From contig NC_070615.1 in assembly GCF_027172205.1 (NCBI RefSeq), positions 43,074,501 through 43,138,500 of the forward strand: DNA of 64,000 nucleotides. The letters are read 5' to 3'. The notes below the pieces were generated by a model that searched no databases, was not told the DNA's origin, and saw only the letters and a program-made list of their open reading frames with translations. This document shows positions 26,083-40,500 of this stretch, piece after piece; within the stretch, counting starts at the first letter, position 1, and each line of letters starts with the position of its first letter. Origin of the DNA: Podarcis raffonei (Eukaryota > Chordata > Lepidosauria > Squamata > Lacertidae). Made by a program: the position numbers and the translations under genes.

Positions 26083-26088
26083 TTTAAT
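26083..26088 (-). terminator. FAM220A: possible poly(A) signal of the FAM220A-like gene
   Basis: ATTAAA on the minus strand lies 62 bases after the stop codon. It is the common variant hexamer and the nearest candidate; no canonical AATAAA is seen in the next 200 bases. The 3' untranslated region could also be longer. Confidence 0.35.
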
Positions 26089-26150
26089 AGAAAAATTAAA
26101 ATAGGTGGTATATTTTCAAAAATTCTACAGGATGTTGTTCAACAAGATGA

Positions 26151-26320
26151 TCAGGCAAACATTTTATTTTCAAGTTTAAATTTCTTTACGTGCATTTTGA
26201 TAAGGGCGATTATAGTTTCATTCCCAAACATCTCGGCAAGTTGCAAAGGTGTCAACCCTCCCATGGGACTTTCTACATCAGCGGTGGCATTCAGCAGCAA
26301 ATAGCAAATTCCCAGGTGCC
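26151..26320 (-). CDS. FAM220A: FAM220A-like terminal coding exon (ankyrin repeats 4 and 5, stop)
   Basis: Acceptor AAATCTATTTAG precedes the exon. It completes repeat 4 (HLGICYLLLNATADVESPMG) and encodes repeat 5 (LTPLQLAEMFGNETIIALIK), ending in the basic tail KKFKLENKMFA and TGA. The asparagine and serine where ankyrin loops often have DINA-type residues are ordinary variants. Confidence 0.92.
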
Positions 26321-29300
26321 CTAAATAGATTTTAAAAGAGAGAAATAATGAGGTAAATGTGTTTTGGCATAGAATATATTTTCTACAACCACACAAAGCT
26401 GCCTCACACAGAGCAATATCAACAGTTTATCTATCTAGCATGCTCTGCAATAGTTTGACTTCACCCCCGAAGGTGCATGCCTCCCTTGTCTCCGGAGAGA
26501 CAGGGTTGCCAACAAATTCCAACAATTTAGGACAGGGATGGGGAACTAGTGACCCTTCAGGTATTGGTAACTTCCACTATCCCTGTTTGCTGGTTGAGTC
26601 TGATGGGAGTTGGGAGTCTCACAACATTTTGAGGCTCTCCACTATTACTTGGTCTTCTCCATCACCTGCTACCTGGTGTTCATTTTTAAACTGGAGAGAC
26701 TAAGGAACGGACTTGGAACATTCTGCTTCAAATGTGTACGCTCTGCAACTAAGCCCTCTCCAGCTATAAAATCAACTTTTATAAGTTTGTGAAAATAAAC
26801 AATTAACACTGGGCTTTCAACTTGATGATCTGTGGTATTGCTCAGATCTCAGGAACTTAATCCAGGTCTTCAAAGACTTTTGATTTTATCTATCTGTTTT
26901 AGCAAAGTTTCATAATCACCTCCTAACTAGCTTAGCAATAGATATGTGGATTAGAATTTAGCAAGTGAAATATTTCAAATTTACCTTTCAGACTTAAAAC
27001 ATGACAATAGAAAGCATCTTAATTATGATGTCTATGTTAACACAACCTTTAGGAATATTAATGCACGTTTTAGAATACTTGTGATTTTTTTTTTGTCTTT
27101 AAATTTTGTTGTGGTTTGAAACTGTTGGGACTTTAAGATCAGGGCAGGGACAAGACTAGATTTTCTGGATTTAAAACAAAGAAACAAACAACCTGACAGG
27201 TATGTATGGTATTGTATGTGGCATGCATAACAATTTTCCATGTCAAACAGGGCAGACAACAAGTTTTTTGAGATCTACTTAACACTGTTAATGTAGTCTG
27301 CTTCTCCCTCCCCTACACCTGAATGATAAAGGAACCCAGCACTGGGAGCAGATAGAAACTTTTCTAAGAGAGCTCCTCTAAGATGGCAGTGCTGGAGTAG
27401 AGTTCCCAGTGTCCCTATTCTGTAGCATATTTAGCACTGTGGTTTATGAAACTGACCTCTCCACACACACCCTGATGCCAGGCATGCAGTCACTGTGTAT
27501 TAATGTGTATTACATCACTTATAACACAATCCGATGCTTACGGAAAAGAAACGCCCACTGAGTCAAGTGGGACTCACTCCCAGGTAAACAGGTATATAGG
27601 ATTTCAGTCTCACCCCCAGAGGTGCACTCCATTGTCTCTCGAGACAGACAGATGCTAACAAGAACTTAACTTTTAAAATGTGGTAAGCTGGCAAGGCTGC
27701 ATTTGGGGATCTTCCTGTCAATTCTATTCAGTGGGGCCCTAGACATTTGCCCAGATCCCTGCCAGGATGGCACCACTGCCCAAAGCTGTTATTTGCCCCA
27801 TTAAGACCTATGGATAATAGCATGCATATGCTTTCCTTTAGGGAGCAAATGGGTGGGAATGATTTTCTCATCAGGAAAATGTCACAGGGCAGGAACTTTT
27901 TGCAAACTGAGGGCCACATTCCCTTCTAGGCAACCTTCCAAGGGCCACATGCCAGTGGTGGGTGGTGCCAGATCCAAAAGTAGGCAGAGCAACACATGTA
28001 ACATTTACCTTTGTGAAGTTGGCTAGTTTCTACCAACACCCCCTCTCTTAACCTCCATCCAGACATGCAAGATGCATTGTCAGAGTTTAGGAGCACATTC
28101 CAGCTAGGCCATGGGTAGGCAAACTAAGGCCCGGGGGCTGGATCCAGCCCAATCGCCTTCTAAATCTGGCCTGTGGATGGTCCAGGAATCAGCACGTTTT
28201 TACTTGAGTAGAATGTGTCCTTTTATTTGAAATGCATCTCTGGGTTATTTGTGGGGCCTGCCTGGTGTTTTTACATGAGTAGAATGTGTGCTTTTATTTA
28301 AAATGCATCTCTGGGTTATTTGTGGGGCAGAAGATTGCTGGAAAAGTTTGCTGACCCCTGAGCTAGGCAATCTCAGGGCATGAAGCAGGGCCAGTGAGGG
28401 GGTGTGGCCTGGGATGAGGGGGTGGTGGAGTTGGGTACTATGACACCCTGTGCAAAGCCAAACCCACCCCCAACCCCGCCTTCCCAAAGGCAGGTAAGGG
28501 GGCGTGAGGGCTCTGGTGGGGTCCTAGAGCCCTCCCAACTCCTTCCCAAAGCTGGGGAAGCGCTAACTAGGCTTTCCACCCAGACAGAGAGACTTGGTCC
28601 CCAATCCTGAGATTTCCCTACCCCATGCATAGGGAGAAAGGGTTGTAAAAACCTCCTCCAACTCCCAATTTCCCCCTGACACTGGACTGCTTCTATATGA
28701 CCACAATCTCCACTGTTTCCTGTAATTTGGCCGTAAGAAAGAGGGGCAAAACACCTGTATTACCTCCTTGCACTTGTAAAATGACAGAACTACCTTAAAA
28801 TCAAAACTTATTTTAAAAAAAGGTTTGAAGCATTACCGTAAGCAATAGCAAGATGTAACGCAGTAGCCCCATCGCACTGTGGATTTGGGACGTTCACGTT
28901 AATTCCAGGGTAATGCAAGAGCGAAGACACAAGATGCATTTTTCCAGTGTTTACTGAGGCATGAAGTGCTGTGTTTCCATTTTCTGCTACTTGGTTTATG
29001 TTGGGCACAGGAAGAGCCTGGAAAATTAGCAGGAAATACTGCTCACCCACCGAAGCAGAGCTAAGGGCCAGCTAGAATAAAATCTGAAGGCCGGCATTTT
29101 GTGCACTTTCCTACATAATCTACTATATATTTGGGGGAAAATGTTGCAAGTTATGCATTTGAACGCCTTCTCTTAAGATATCGTAAGTGTATTTTGCACA
29201 ATGGTTCACGAGATCAAGGAGCAGGTTTTCACCTATGTTTGGATACAGGTGGACACCATTTAGAATGAAGATGGCGAACTGAACCTTTCAAAATTGCACT

Positions 29301-32300
29301 GATTTTTTGGTTTCTTAGAATTCCTGAGCAACACTGCTAGTATATTGTACAGTGGTACCTTGGTACTCAAACAACTTGGAACCCAAACACTGCAAACCCA
29401 GAAGTGTTCCAGTTTGCAAACTTTTTTCAGAAGCTGAGTATGCTCTGTTTTGAGTGTTATGCTTCCGATTTGAGTGCCACACTTACGTTTTGAGTGTTAC
29501 GCTGAGGTCTGTCTGTTTTTGCTATTTAATTTGCATTTTTGTTTTTGCAGCTCTTTTTGTTTTGTTTTTGTGACTGTATGGGACCCAGTTCGGCTACTGA
29601 TGGATCGATTGTGTGACTGCAGTACATTGTTTATTGCTTTCATTTTTTGGATCAATGATCTCGTTAGATAGTAAAATTCATGTTAAATTGCTGTTTTAGG
29701 GGTTGTTTTTAAAAGTCTAGAATGAAATAATCCATTTTGCATTACTTTCTATGGGAAAGTGTGGCTTAGGTTTTGGAATGCTTTGGTTTTGGAATAGACT
29801 TCCAGAACAGATTAAGTTTGAGAACCAAGGTACCATTGTATACTAATAGCAAACTCATTCTGTGAATGTAGAGCCTTATGTAGCCAAAATTGCACATATC
29901 CACACCAAAGGAAGTATCAGCAGGCTTTTGAGAACCCTGATTTCCAGACATATAAATATTTTTTTGAGGGGGGAACCCTAAAAACAGGTCAATAAGGACT
30001 GAGCATGCTCAATGGACCTAGAATGCTGGACTGGACAAAACCCAAGGAAGGAATAAAAGAGCTCTCCCAGTAAAGAAAATGGTTGGTTGTAACCCTAAAC
30101 AGAAACACTCCATGCTGCAAAATTTTGTTGCTGGACCCATTTTGTCAATGCATTAAATTTTTTCATTTCTAGGTCACTTTCATCTCTAATTCTCATTTGC
30201 CTTGAAATTTTAAAACTAAAGTAATTTCCATCTCTAAACCACCTCAAAAACTCTTGGAGAAATAAGTTTTGCTATTCGGTTAGGTCTTAATGTAAAAATA
30301 CCCCCCCCCCAAAAAAAACCTCCCACCTCACCTTGGTTAGAACCAATGTTGAAATAAATTTAGCTACGTAAGTACAGCAGCATCAGAAATCTCATTGACG
30401 GTTTTGGAGTTTTACAAAACGCTTGGGGATTTGAGGCGTATAAAGACATGCATTTTAAAAGACTTACAGTGACATAAATCAAGCCCTTGTGGATCAGTCC
30501 AAAGGTCCAACTGGTACTGCGTCTCATTTCCTACAGTGCAGAGTCAGTACCTTCTGGGAAGACCACGCTAAAGGCATGAAGGCAATTGCACACATTTCTT
30601 GCTGCCCCTCAGGAACTGTTATTTAGCACTATACTGCCTCTGAACCTGGAGGTTTCACTTCACTATCGCAGTGCATCAACAGAGTGTGGAGTGGGGTACA
30701 GCTCTGGCAGATCTGAAGCTTCCCACTCATGAAGTGTCAGGTTCAATTCCTGCAATCTCTAGCTAAAGAGCCCGAGATAGGAAAGATCCCTGTTGAAATC
30801 ATGGAAAGACAGCAATACGCAAGGGAAGCAATACTACTCCAGACCGTCATGACTCAGGGTACGGCAGTTTAAAATAGAACTGTGCATCAGCACGGGAGTT
30901 GCAGGATTCCTGCTAATCCAGGCACTAGGAAGCAATGCCTGCTTAGGAGGCAACAGCAACCTTTTTACCCTTTACCCAAGTGACCTCACCACAAAAGGAA
31001 GTTCATTCCCTTCCCTGTGGAGCACATAGCTTTCTGGACTATCAGGAGCTTAGAAAGAGAAGCCCTCTCTGCCTTTGCAACGACAGGACAGTTTTATCAA
31101 ATGAAATGGAAAAGCAAATGCCATATAACAGTGGTTCCCAATTGGTGGCCTGAGGACCCCTGGGAGTAACCCACCCAGGGGGTCTGTGGCACAATTCACA
31201 TAACAAAAACTACCATAGAGATATCCATTATTTCAAAAGAAGGGTTTCCATGGCTTGGCTTTTGAAAAACAGGGGGTACACAGTACTTGGCTAATGGGCA
31301 ACCACTGCCATATAACAAAGATCTGGCCCAGAAGGCCAAAAAGGTTTCCCATCTCTATCTCCCACCACCACTGGCAACCTCATGGGCCAACTATGACAGG
31401 CGGTGGGCCCGCTTGTCAATCACCAGACACCTTAATTACATCAGATGATTGACAGGTGGGTGATGATGCCCACCTGTCAAGGCTGGCCTGTAGAGGTAGG
31501 GGGAGGAGGGTTGACTTCTCCATGCACCAGCTGAGAGATCAATCCTGCTTAACGCTGGTTTTGGGTGCATGAGAGAAGTCCCAGCCTTGTTTTAATTTCC
31601 ACTTTGATTCAGTTCTCATTTTGTATGTGAAAAAAATGTCTTTTCTCCAAGTAGCAACAGAGATCCAGTAATGGAGGGGGGAGGGGTGTTTGCTCCTTTG
31701 CTGCTTTCTAGGATAGAACCTCCAAATTCAGAGGCAATATACCACTGAGTAGCAAGAGAGGGCTATTGCCTTCATTCCCTGTGCGATTTGGCTTCCTGGA
31801 GGTATCTTGCTGATCACTGTGGGAAGTAAGATGTTGGACTAAGAAGTTAGGTCTTCAGTCTGATCCAGCAGAATTCTTCTAATGTTCTTTAACTGCTCAG
31901 CTTTGCACAGCTTTTGTAAGCCACTTATTCAAGCAGTATCTAAATTTTGAGATGAACGTAGTTGCAGAAAAGAATTGGTGTTGAAATGGAGTGAGCTGGA
32001 GGAGGGACCCAAATGCGAGATGCAGGACCCAGAGGCAGAGTGGCTTGGATTTTTCATTCTCCCTGTCACTCCATCACCCTGCTCTCGCCCCCACCCCAGG
32101 TCAGCATTCCATGCCAACTGAGCATGCTCAACTTGTATAACCTCCTCAGTAATTGTTGTCATCATCACCAACGCCACCATTTATGAAGATAATGATGGCT
32201 CTTGATCAAGACGATGATGACCTCTTGGGTGTTAAGAAGGAACAGTACCTCTGCAGAGCCTCTCAATACTTATGGCATCCATTGTAAGTCTGGTGTCTTA

Positions 32301-34512
32301 TAAACTCTTTTATAATAATTCCGATTGCAACACTGGCCTTTTTCTGTTCTGTGCTCATCTTGCCTAGAAATAAGTCCCACTGAACTCCGTGGAACTTACT
32401 TCTGAGTGGATAAGCCGAGGAATTCACTGTAAATGACTTCTGAGCTTATTGAGGAGCTCATCTCCCTGTAATTCACGCTTCCAAGGAAAACAATTTCCGA
32501 GAGATGCTACTGAGTTTGGGAGGCAGACGTTTCCCTGAACTAATAAAGTTGACACCAGCCTGCTTCTGCAAAAAGACAATTGCAACACCATGTGGAATTT
32601 GAACAATCACCACTCCATAAGTCTGCACATTACCCTTGGGGGATAATGGATCAACAGCTGTGCAGTTTTCAGAAGCAGTCATTTAACTCAGCCTCACACC
32701 GCTGAAGGTTGCTTCACACATTGTAGTTTCAGATGTGTACCAAAGACATTTTAGGTTGGATATGGGGATTCTTTGGTCCTCCAGATGTTGCTGAAGAACA
32801 ACTTTCATCAGCCCCAGCAAACATGGCCAGTGGCCTGGGATGCTAGGAGATGTCACTCAGCAACATCTGGAGGGCCAAATGTTCCCCTCGCCTGCTTTAA
32901 GCACCGTATTTTTCGCTCTATAAGACGCACCAGACCACAAGATGCACCTAGTTTTTGGAGGAGGAAAACAAGAAAAAAATATTCTGAATCTCAGAAGCCA
33001 GAACAGCAAGAGAGATCGCTACGCAGTGAAAGCAGCAACCCCTCTTGCTTTTCTGGGATAGCTGCGCAGCCTGCATTCGCTCCATAAGATGCACACACAT
33101 TTCCCCTTACCTTTTAGGAGGGAAAAAGTGAGTCTTATAGAGCAAAAAATACGGTAGATGGCAAAACATCTAAAGTGTAAATGTGACATGTTTGCAAATT
33201 CACGTTATCACAAAAAATGAATCCGAATTTTTTAAAATCTAAAGGAATGGAGAGTGCAGATCAGAATCAAAGTTACACCTAAATAGCAATTTACAGTGCA
33301 ATCCTAGACAAGCTTACTCAGAAGTAAATGTAATTCTCTCCCACATGGCTTACTCCCATGTAAATGTGCATAGGTTTGCAGGCGTAACATCCTCCACACC
33401 TCCTGCTTTATAATAAGAGTTTCAAAAACCTAAAAAATAAATGTAAATGTGAATCTTCTGAGTGACTGACCATTTCAAGGAAATAATCCAAGATCTTTGA
33501 CTGATCATATATAGTGGCTAAAAATATTAGATTTCTGTTCTTTTCATCAGCAACACTGAGATCAAGCTTCTGGCTTCTAACAAGGTAATCCAAGACATCT
33601 GCATATCCCAACTGAACTGTCTGTAAAGCTCTGAGGAGGGGAAAAAGCAAATATGTTAACAGTTAACACTGCTTGGAAAAGAAGACAGAAAAGCAAAACT
33701 ATTTCGATCATTTACATTCCATGCAAACTGATTGGCCACTGTTATGTCCGATCAACAGCCAGACACCAAATAACTATGCATTTAATTTGGTACTTTTCCT
33801 CCTAAGCCACCCTCCCTCTGGAGAGTTTCAACAGCAGTTTGCAATAGGAGATGGGAGTTCAATGTCCCAAGTAGAAGTGGTGGCAGTGAACCAACAGGGT
33901 AAAAATATATATATATGAGCCCTTTGGGTAAACACAAAGTTGCTTTCTGCATCTTGCCCAAAGGTTTTTACATATATCTGAAGACATGATCAAAGAAGAT
34001 CAGAATATAACCTCTTGAGGGGGAGTGTTCCAAAGCTCTGGGTTCATAACTAAAAAGGCCCTGCTCCTGGCAGAAACCAATTTCATTCATAAAGCCCTAG
34101 GGAGAGTTGGGATTCAGACCCAGTCATCTCACCTACATCACCTAGATCAGGGATGGGGAACCTGTGGTTGCTCATACGTCATTGAGTTCCAGCTCCCATC
34201 ACTTCAGCCAGCATGGCCAATGGTAAGGGATGATGGGAGCCAAATCCAAGGGCATCTTGTGGGTCACAGGCTAGCCACCCCCTAACCTGTGAAGCAAGTC
34301 CCACTGACTTCAGTGGACCTTGCTTCCATGTAAATATGCTTACGATTCACACTAAGGGATGTATTGCCATGTAAGTTTATACCAGTGTTGGCTTGCTCAA
34401 TGAGTAAATCAACCTTACCTAAAATTATTTTTTTGAAGTACTTAACTGATTTGAGAAAGTCAGCGTATGTTCTTTAATAATAGCAAACGATAAGGAATGT
34501 ATTGTGTCTTCA

Positions 34513-34547
<35 letters not shown>

Positions 34548-37500
34548 CAAAAGGTATTAGGAAATAATTTAGTTACACTGTATTGTCTCTTTCAATTTGA
34601 TGGTGTATGTACAATGGCTAGGTTCTATGTCCACTGTCAGAGCAATTTTGTCTCTGAATTCCAGTTGCTAGGAATCACAGGAGTGGGGAGTGCTGTTGTG
34701 CTCAGGTCCAGCTTTCAAGTTTCCAACAAGCATCTGGTTGGCCACTGGGATGCTGGACTAGTTGGGCCATTGGCCTGATCCAGCAGGATCTTCTCACGCT
34801 CTTCATCAATATATAGAATGAATTCAATTCAAAAGCCAGTCTTAGGACAGCAGGATTCATACTGCTGCTGGAGAATAGCTGGAACCAAGGCAAAAAAGCA
34901 GGAAGACCCAACGTCCTCCTTCATTTGAATGAAACTATAAGCAAGTATACTGTTTCCAAATCAATGACTAGCTATTTATGGACTTGAAAAATCAATTTGT
35001 CTAGTTCAGGGGAAGGGAACCTGTGTCCCTTGAGATGCTGTTAGATTACAACTCCCATATATATAATTTTTTGGTTACACAGCAATCTCAGCATGTGTGT
35101 CTGCATGTTCTCACACAACACCCACAGTATTATCATTCTCTCATATAGTTTTCCGTCTACAGGAGAAACTACTCCTGCATACTTGTGTCCAGGGCAGCTG
35201 TCTGCCAGTTCCACCTGGTACACCAGTTGAGACCCTACCTACCTGCGCACTGTCTCACCAGAGTGGTACATGCGAAGGTTATCTCTAGCTTGGACCACTG
35301 CAATGCGCTTTTACGTGGGGCTACCTTTGAAGGTGACTCAGAAACTACAACTAATCCAGAATGTGCCAGCTAGACTGGGAGTGGCCACTGGGACCATAGA
35401 ACACCGGTCGTGAAAGACCTACATTGGCTCCCAGTACGTTTCCGAGCACAATTCAAAGTATTGGTGCTCACCTTTAAAGCCCTAAATGGCCTCGGCCCTG
35501 TATACCTGAAAGAGCATCTCCACCCCCATCATTCAGCCCGGACACTGAGGTCCAGCACCAAGGACCTTCTGGCAATTCCCGCACTGCGAGAAGTGAGTTT
35601 ACAGGGAACAAAGCAGAGGGCATTTTCGGTAGTGGCACCCGCCCTGTGGAATGCCCTCCCATCAGATGTCAAGGAGATGAATAATTATATATATTTTAGG
35701 AGGCATCTGAAAGCAATCCTGTATAGTGAAGCTTTTTAAGGTTTAATGTTTTAATATGTTTTTATATATGCTGGAAGCCGCCCAGAGTGGCTGGGGCAAC
35801 CCAGTCAGATGGGCAGGGTACAAATTAATAATGATAATAATAACGATACGTGGAACATCCCTATGCATATATGGAACATTCTCATCACAAAAGAGTAGAA
35901 GAAGCTTCTGCATGAGTAGAAGTCCCTTTCCCCAAGGTCAGGAAGGCTAGAGCTTGAAGGAGAGCAAATGCTTCAGCAATGAAACAACTAAGACCAAGGC
36001 CCCATCCTGCCCCTTTCTCTCAGGGTCTGGTCAAAGCCTGACTTGCAGCTAGTCAAACACTTCACCAGCAGCAGTGAAGCTGCATGGCTGGTTTGCTGCC
36101 ACCTCTGCTCCAAGGGAAGATGGTGTGTGTGTTTAAGAATCAACCAGGATCCCAGACAAATGGTGTGGGGACCTCCAAAGCTGTGGCAGGGATGTTCCAA
36201 TTGGAGTGTGAGATCTGCTAGAAGGTCCTGCCCCTGAGGAGACCTGAGGTTCAAGGTCTGGGCAGGGCTGAACGCTGACAGAACTCCTGTCTACCTGGCT
36301 CTGCATTCTTCTTCAGCAATACATCTGCTCCTTCTTCACACAGGGACAGGATGCAAACGCATTTGAGGATTGAGCAACATCTAGGAATGCCTGTGTATGT
36401 CTGCAAACCGTGCTGGACAGAAATCGCTAGGGCCGCTCTAATTATGGTCATTTCTGAGCATCGTAGAATGAAGGCTATGCATGTTATATCAAGTGACCTG
36501 AAGGGGCACACAAGTACGCTAGCTTGGTAATAGCCTAGAATTAAATAAAATCAGTAGGTGGATGGAAGTACTTCGGAAAACACTGAGATCGCAGTGAATT
36601 GTTCCAGGCTAAATAGCCTGATCTCTGTCAGATCAAAAGAAGCTGAAAACTTCTCTGACAAGGACAGGCCATCTTCAGAGCTTTTCTCTAACTCATGGGT
36701 GAGCCTAAATCAAAGAAGCCTGGGACGGCATAATTTCTAGTGACTGATATTAAAATAAGGCCCACAAGGATGCTCTCCCGGTTTTAAATGGTATAATTTT
36801 AAATATAGTACGGCAATCTTATACGCATAGGTGTATTTATACACATTGGCACTTTCTAAGCAAATTGCAATGGTTGGTGGCTGATGCAAATATCTGCCTA
36901 TGAACCATGGCTGAGAATAAATCAACAAACCCGTGGATTCTTTTAACTTGCAGATGAGAATCCATACATCAAAGGAAACCAAAGCTGCTGCTGACAGCAA
37001 TTCCACTCCAATGCAACCTCACCGTCAGCATGTCACAAGGTGGGAGTGATTCAATACATCTGTTGCAGCAATGCTGAGAAATCTGGGGCACTATAGAGAC
37101 AAACTGATTTATTGCAGCATGAGGTGCCACAGGCAACAACCTGCTTCATAGAAATGGGGGGGGGGGTCCACGCCTTCCTGGTTCTCAGTTGGGCCCTGAT
37201 CAGAGGAGGTGTTTCCATTTGCTTCTCTCTCTCCCTCAGTAGTCTTACACACAGCTAGACTCTTCACCAGCAGCTGTAAAGCAGTAAAGTCTGGCATAAA
37301 AACATATGCTTCCTAGGGACAGTCAGCTGAAAACTACTTTGATTTTTAGAGCCTAACTTCCTGTGATGCTATTGGGCAGGCAAGAACTCAACCGTATCAA
37401 ACTCCTAAAACGAACACCATCAGCTGTATTGCTGGATAAATGCTTAATGGTTATTGCATTTGTATTTGTTTAAAAATCAATTAAAAATTGTTTTAAAAAC

Positions 37501-40500
37501 ACACACACGCAACAATTCCAAACTCCAGCTCTACCTGCATCCTTTCTGCTGCACAGATTTATATGGTGGATTTATTACCTGCCTTATTCAACAAGACATT
37601 CCAGGAGAATATTATTGTGCAGCTGACCAAGTCCCAAAGTCAGGAATAATGGGTGCCAGAGGCATTGTGCTACATTAGGGGTAGCCAATGTGATGCCCAA
37701 TGGATGTCTTGGGACTCCAACTCCCATCAGTCCCAATCAGCATAATCCCCCATCAAATACAGATTAAAATGTGGGGTTTCCGGAAGTTTATTTGTGCATT
37801 TCTTAACTTTGGTTCAATTGACGGGCCATTCTTTTCTCTTTTGAAGTGCACAGTTAACTGTGCATAATTGTAACTGGGGGCGAGTACGTTTGGCTAACAG
37901 GATATAAGATTTTCATATAAATGTGCAAGGGAGCACAATACATATGGAAGCATGAGATGTATGGGGACACTGGCCTCTGCCAACGCATAATGTGTGAATG
38001 TGTGAGGAGAGGCTTGCAACACAACATAAAACAGCTGACCAGATATGTTCCAGTACCACATACATGAGCTCCCTCTAGTGCATTTTGCTAGAACTGGCCT
38101 CCTGCACAAAGGAAAAGCAACTAATGTAGTGTTGTCCGTAGCACTTTCAATACCATGACCTTGCACCTACTTTAAATATTTATTCTGTATTAATGCAAAA
38201 GCACATGCTCTATATCACTCTATGGACCTCTGAAATCTTCAATGAGCAAGGCAACCTCAAACTAAAAGCAAATCATACCAAGACTAGTTTTGTTATCCCC
38301 CCCGGGAAATTTTGCTGCATTTCAAGCAAATTCATAATCGCTTTGTAAGGGAGGGCGGGCATTATCAATCTACCACAACTGGCTCACTGGGTTAGGTGTA
38401 GCATCTATGCCAGCTCTCCAGCAAGTGGGTAGCTGTTGCTTACTGACAGGAAGAGGGGAAGGGAGTGGGGAGGTCTGTGCCATACAAACACAACACACTG
38501 GCAGTACCAATAAGTGTGTTTGCACTGCACTGACCTCTCAGTCGCTTCTGCAATCTACACAGACATATTTCCCCCTTGGTCCACCACATTCAATATTTTA
38601 TAACTATCATTAGATTTCATTTATCACCCTTTGCTATACAGTCCCAGGGCAGGTTACAACTTAAAATTCAGTATGAAAAACAGTTATTCTGGGGTGGAGG
38701 GGAGAAGATCAAAAAAATATTTAAAACAGTTTCAAAAACCAGAATACCAAGAGCCAGCAGAGCTTGAGGATTATGCTTGTATTTGGTAGGCCTTTATGAT
38801 GTACCTTAATAATCATCCCATCTCAATGTAGTCTCCCCGCAAAGTATGAATTCATCTGGAAGCAGCTTTAATTAGTGTTCTCCCCTATTTGTTTTCCTCA
38901 TCCATGAGTTAACTCATGTGTCTATTCCCCTCCCCACTCAATTATTTCCTTACAATAAATAATAATTATAATAATAATTTATTATTTATACCCAGCCGAT
39001 CTGGCAGGGTTTCCCCAGCCACTCTGGGCGGCTTCTAGCAAAATATTAAAATACAATTTCTATTAAAATACATCTTACAATTAGATGTCAATGCTCTTTT
39101 TTTGGCCTTTTATTTATTTCAGTATATTAAAATCTATACTTATGCTATTTTTTTCTTCTCTTATATACCTGCCACATCCACGATGTGCCTTGTTAGTTTT
39201 TTAGTCTGTTCATTCCTTTCCAAAGATGCATAGCCACTGAACTAAAAATATACAGTTTATTTATTTTTTTAAAAGGAAATACTATGATTGACTGGTAAGA
39301 TTCTAGTTCAATCCTTGGCATATCCAGTGAAAAGGATCAGGTACCAGGCGGTTCTGAGGACTGGAGAGCTGCCAATCAGAGTAGACAATACTTGGCTGGC
39401 AACTCCCTATGAAACACACACAGAGTGGTATTTGATTTTTTTGCTCCAGACTTCTGACTACCATCACTGCAGCCACCACCTATTGCAAACTGATTGTGAA
39501 ACTCTCCTTGCCAAGAGGTAAAGGACAGACAACTATTTGCAGAAGGCCCCACAGAGCTTGTTCCATCGTTTATCTACTTATTTATTTCATACAGTTTATA
39601 CACTGCTTGATTGTAAAAAGCCTCAAAGCGGTTCTTTGGAGCCTGGACAGTGTCAGTATATCTGCCCTTTCAACTTTATGTGACAGCAGAAAGACAGATT
39701 GAAAAGGATAGCTGACAGCAGTGTCGTTTCCTGCCGAGACAGACAGAAGAATGACAAGACTGGGAAAAGACAGGAAAAGCAAATTGGTTCTGGGTTTTCG
39801 ACCACAACTTTTTATTTCTCTTTTTCCACGCAGCTCAGTAAAAACCACCCAGCAGCATTTCGTGTTCAGATTTTAAAACCATCACAATGCATATATATGG
39901 TTTTCAGCTTTGATATATTATGCTAATTGCTATGACAACAGTGAGAGAAAAGTTTAAAATTCAGCAGATTCGCAGGTGATATATAGATACTTAAAAATGC
40001 TGCAACATTTTTAATAACATTGAATTTGACCTCTATCTCCCTCCTGTGGTGCAAGGATGCAATCCCACCATCAGCTTCTGGAAATTAGTGTATTTGTACA
40101 GATACCAATGCACTCCTGGGTTGCAACTCTCTTTTAAACATAGTTTGAATGTGGTACATGAGCCCCCATTCATTAAGCTATTTTTAATAAAATGCGAAAA
40201 TCTAGAAAGTTGCTGCATCTCTTCAACAGTGGTCCAAATCAAAATCTAGAACTATTACTAGAGAAACCTGTGAGCAGAAGTTATAAACATTTTTTTGATA
40301 GGAAATCCAGTGGTGCACAGGCACAGCATGTGCAGAGGAATCCCATAATGCTCACTGGAGCTCTGTTTCCCCTGTTGCCCCATCCTAGTGCAAAGGCATG
40401 GGGAAAACACTTCACACAAAGCATAGCAATTAAATTTCAGTTGTATCTGAAGAAGTGTGCATGAACACAAAAGCTCATACCAACAACAAACTTAGTTGGT

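Larger units (their letters stand above)
29018..33470 (-). other. FAM220A: FAM220A-like intron 3
   Basis: No exon is seen between the flanking coding exons, and their phases join directly. Besides the elements listed separately it holds a probable hAT-type piece at 31,131-31,215 (CAGTGGTTCCCAATTGG) and a MITE-like TTACTTCTGAG piece at 32,365-32,425. 29,840-30,470 and 31,890-32,360 show nothing I can name. Confidence 0.65.

Noticed and set aside
35474-35662. Minus-strand frame in the L2 copy
   Set aside because: Antisense of the L2 reverse transcriptase C terminus.
36251-36511. Minus-strand frame containing CEEGADVLLKKNAEPG, resembling an ankyrin loop, inside FAM220A-like intron 2
   Set aside because: Exons 2 and 3 already join in phase without it. 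The donor after GAGCCAG leaves one base, which would put exon 3 out of frame, so it is treated as chance.
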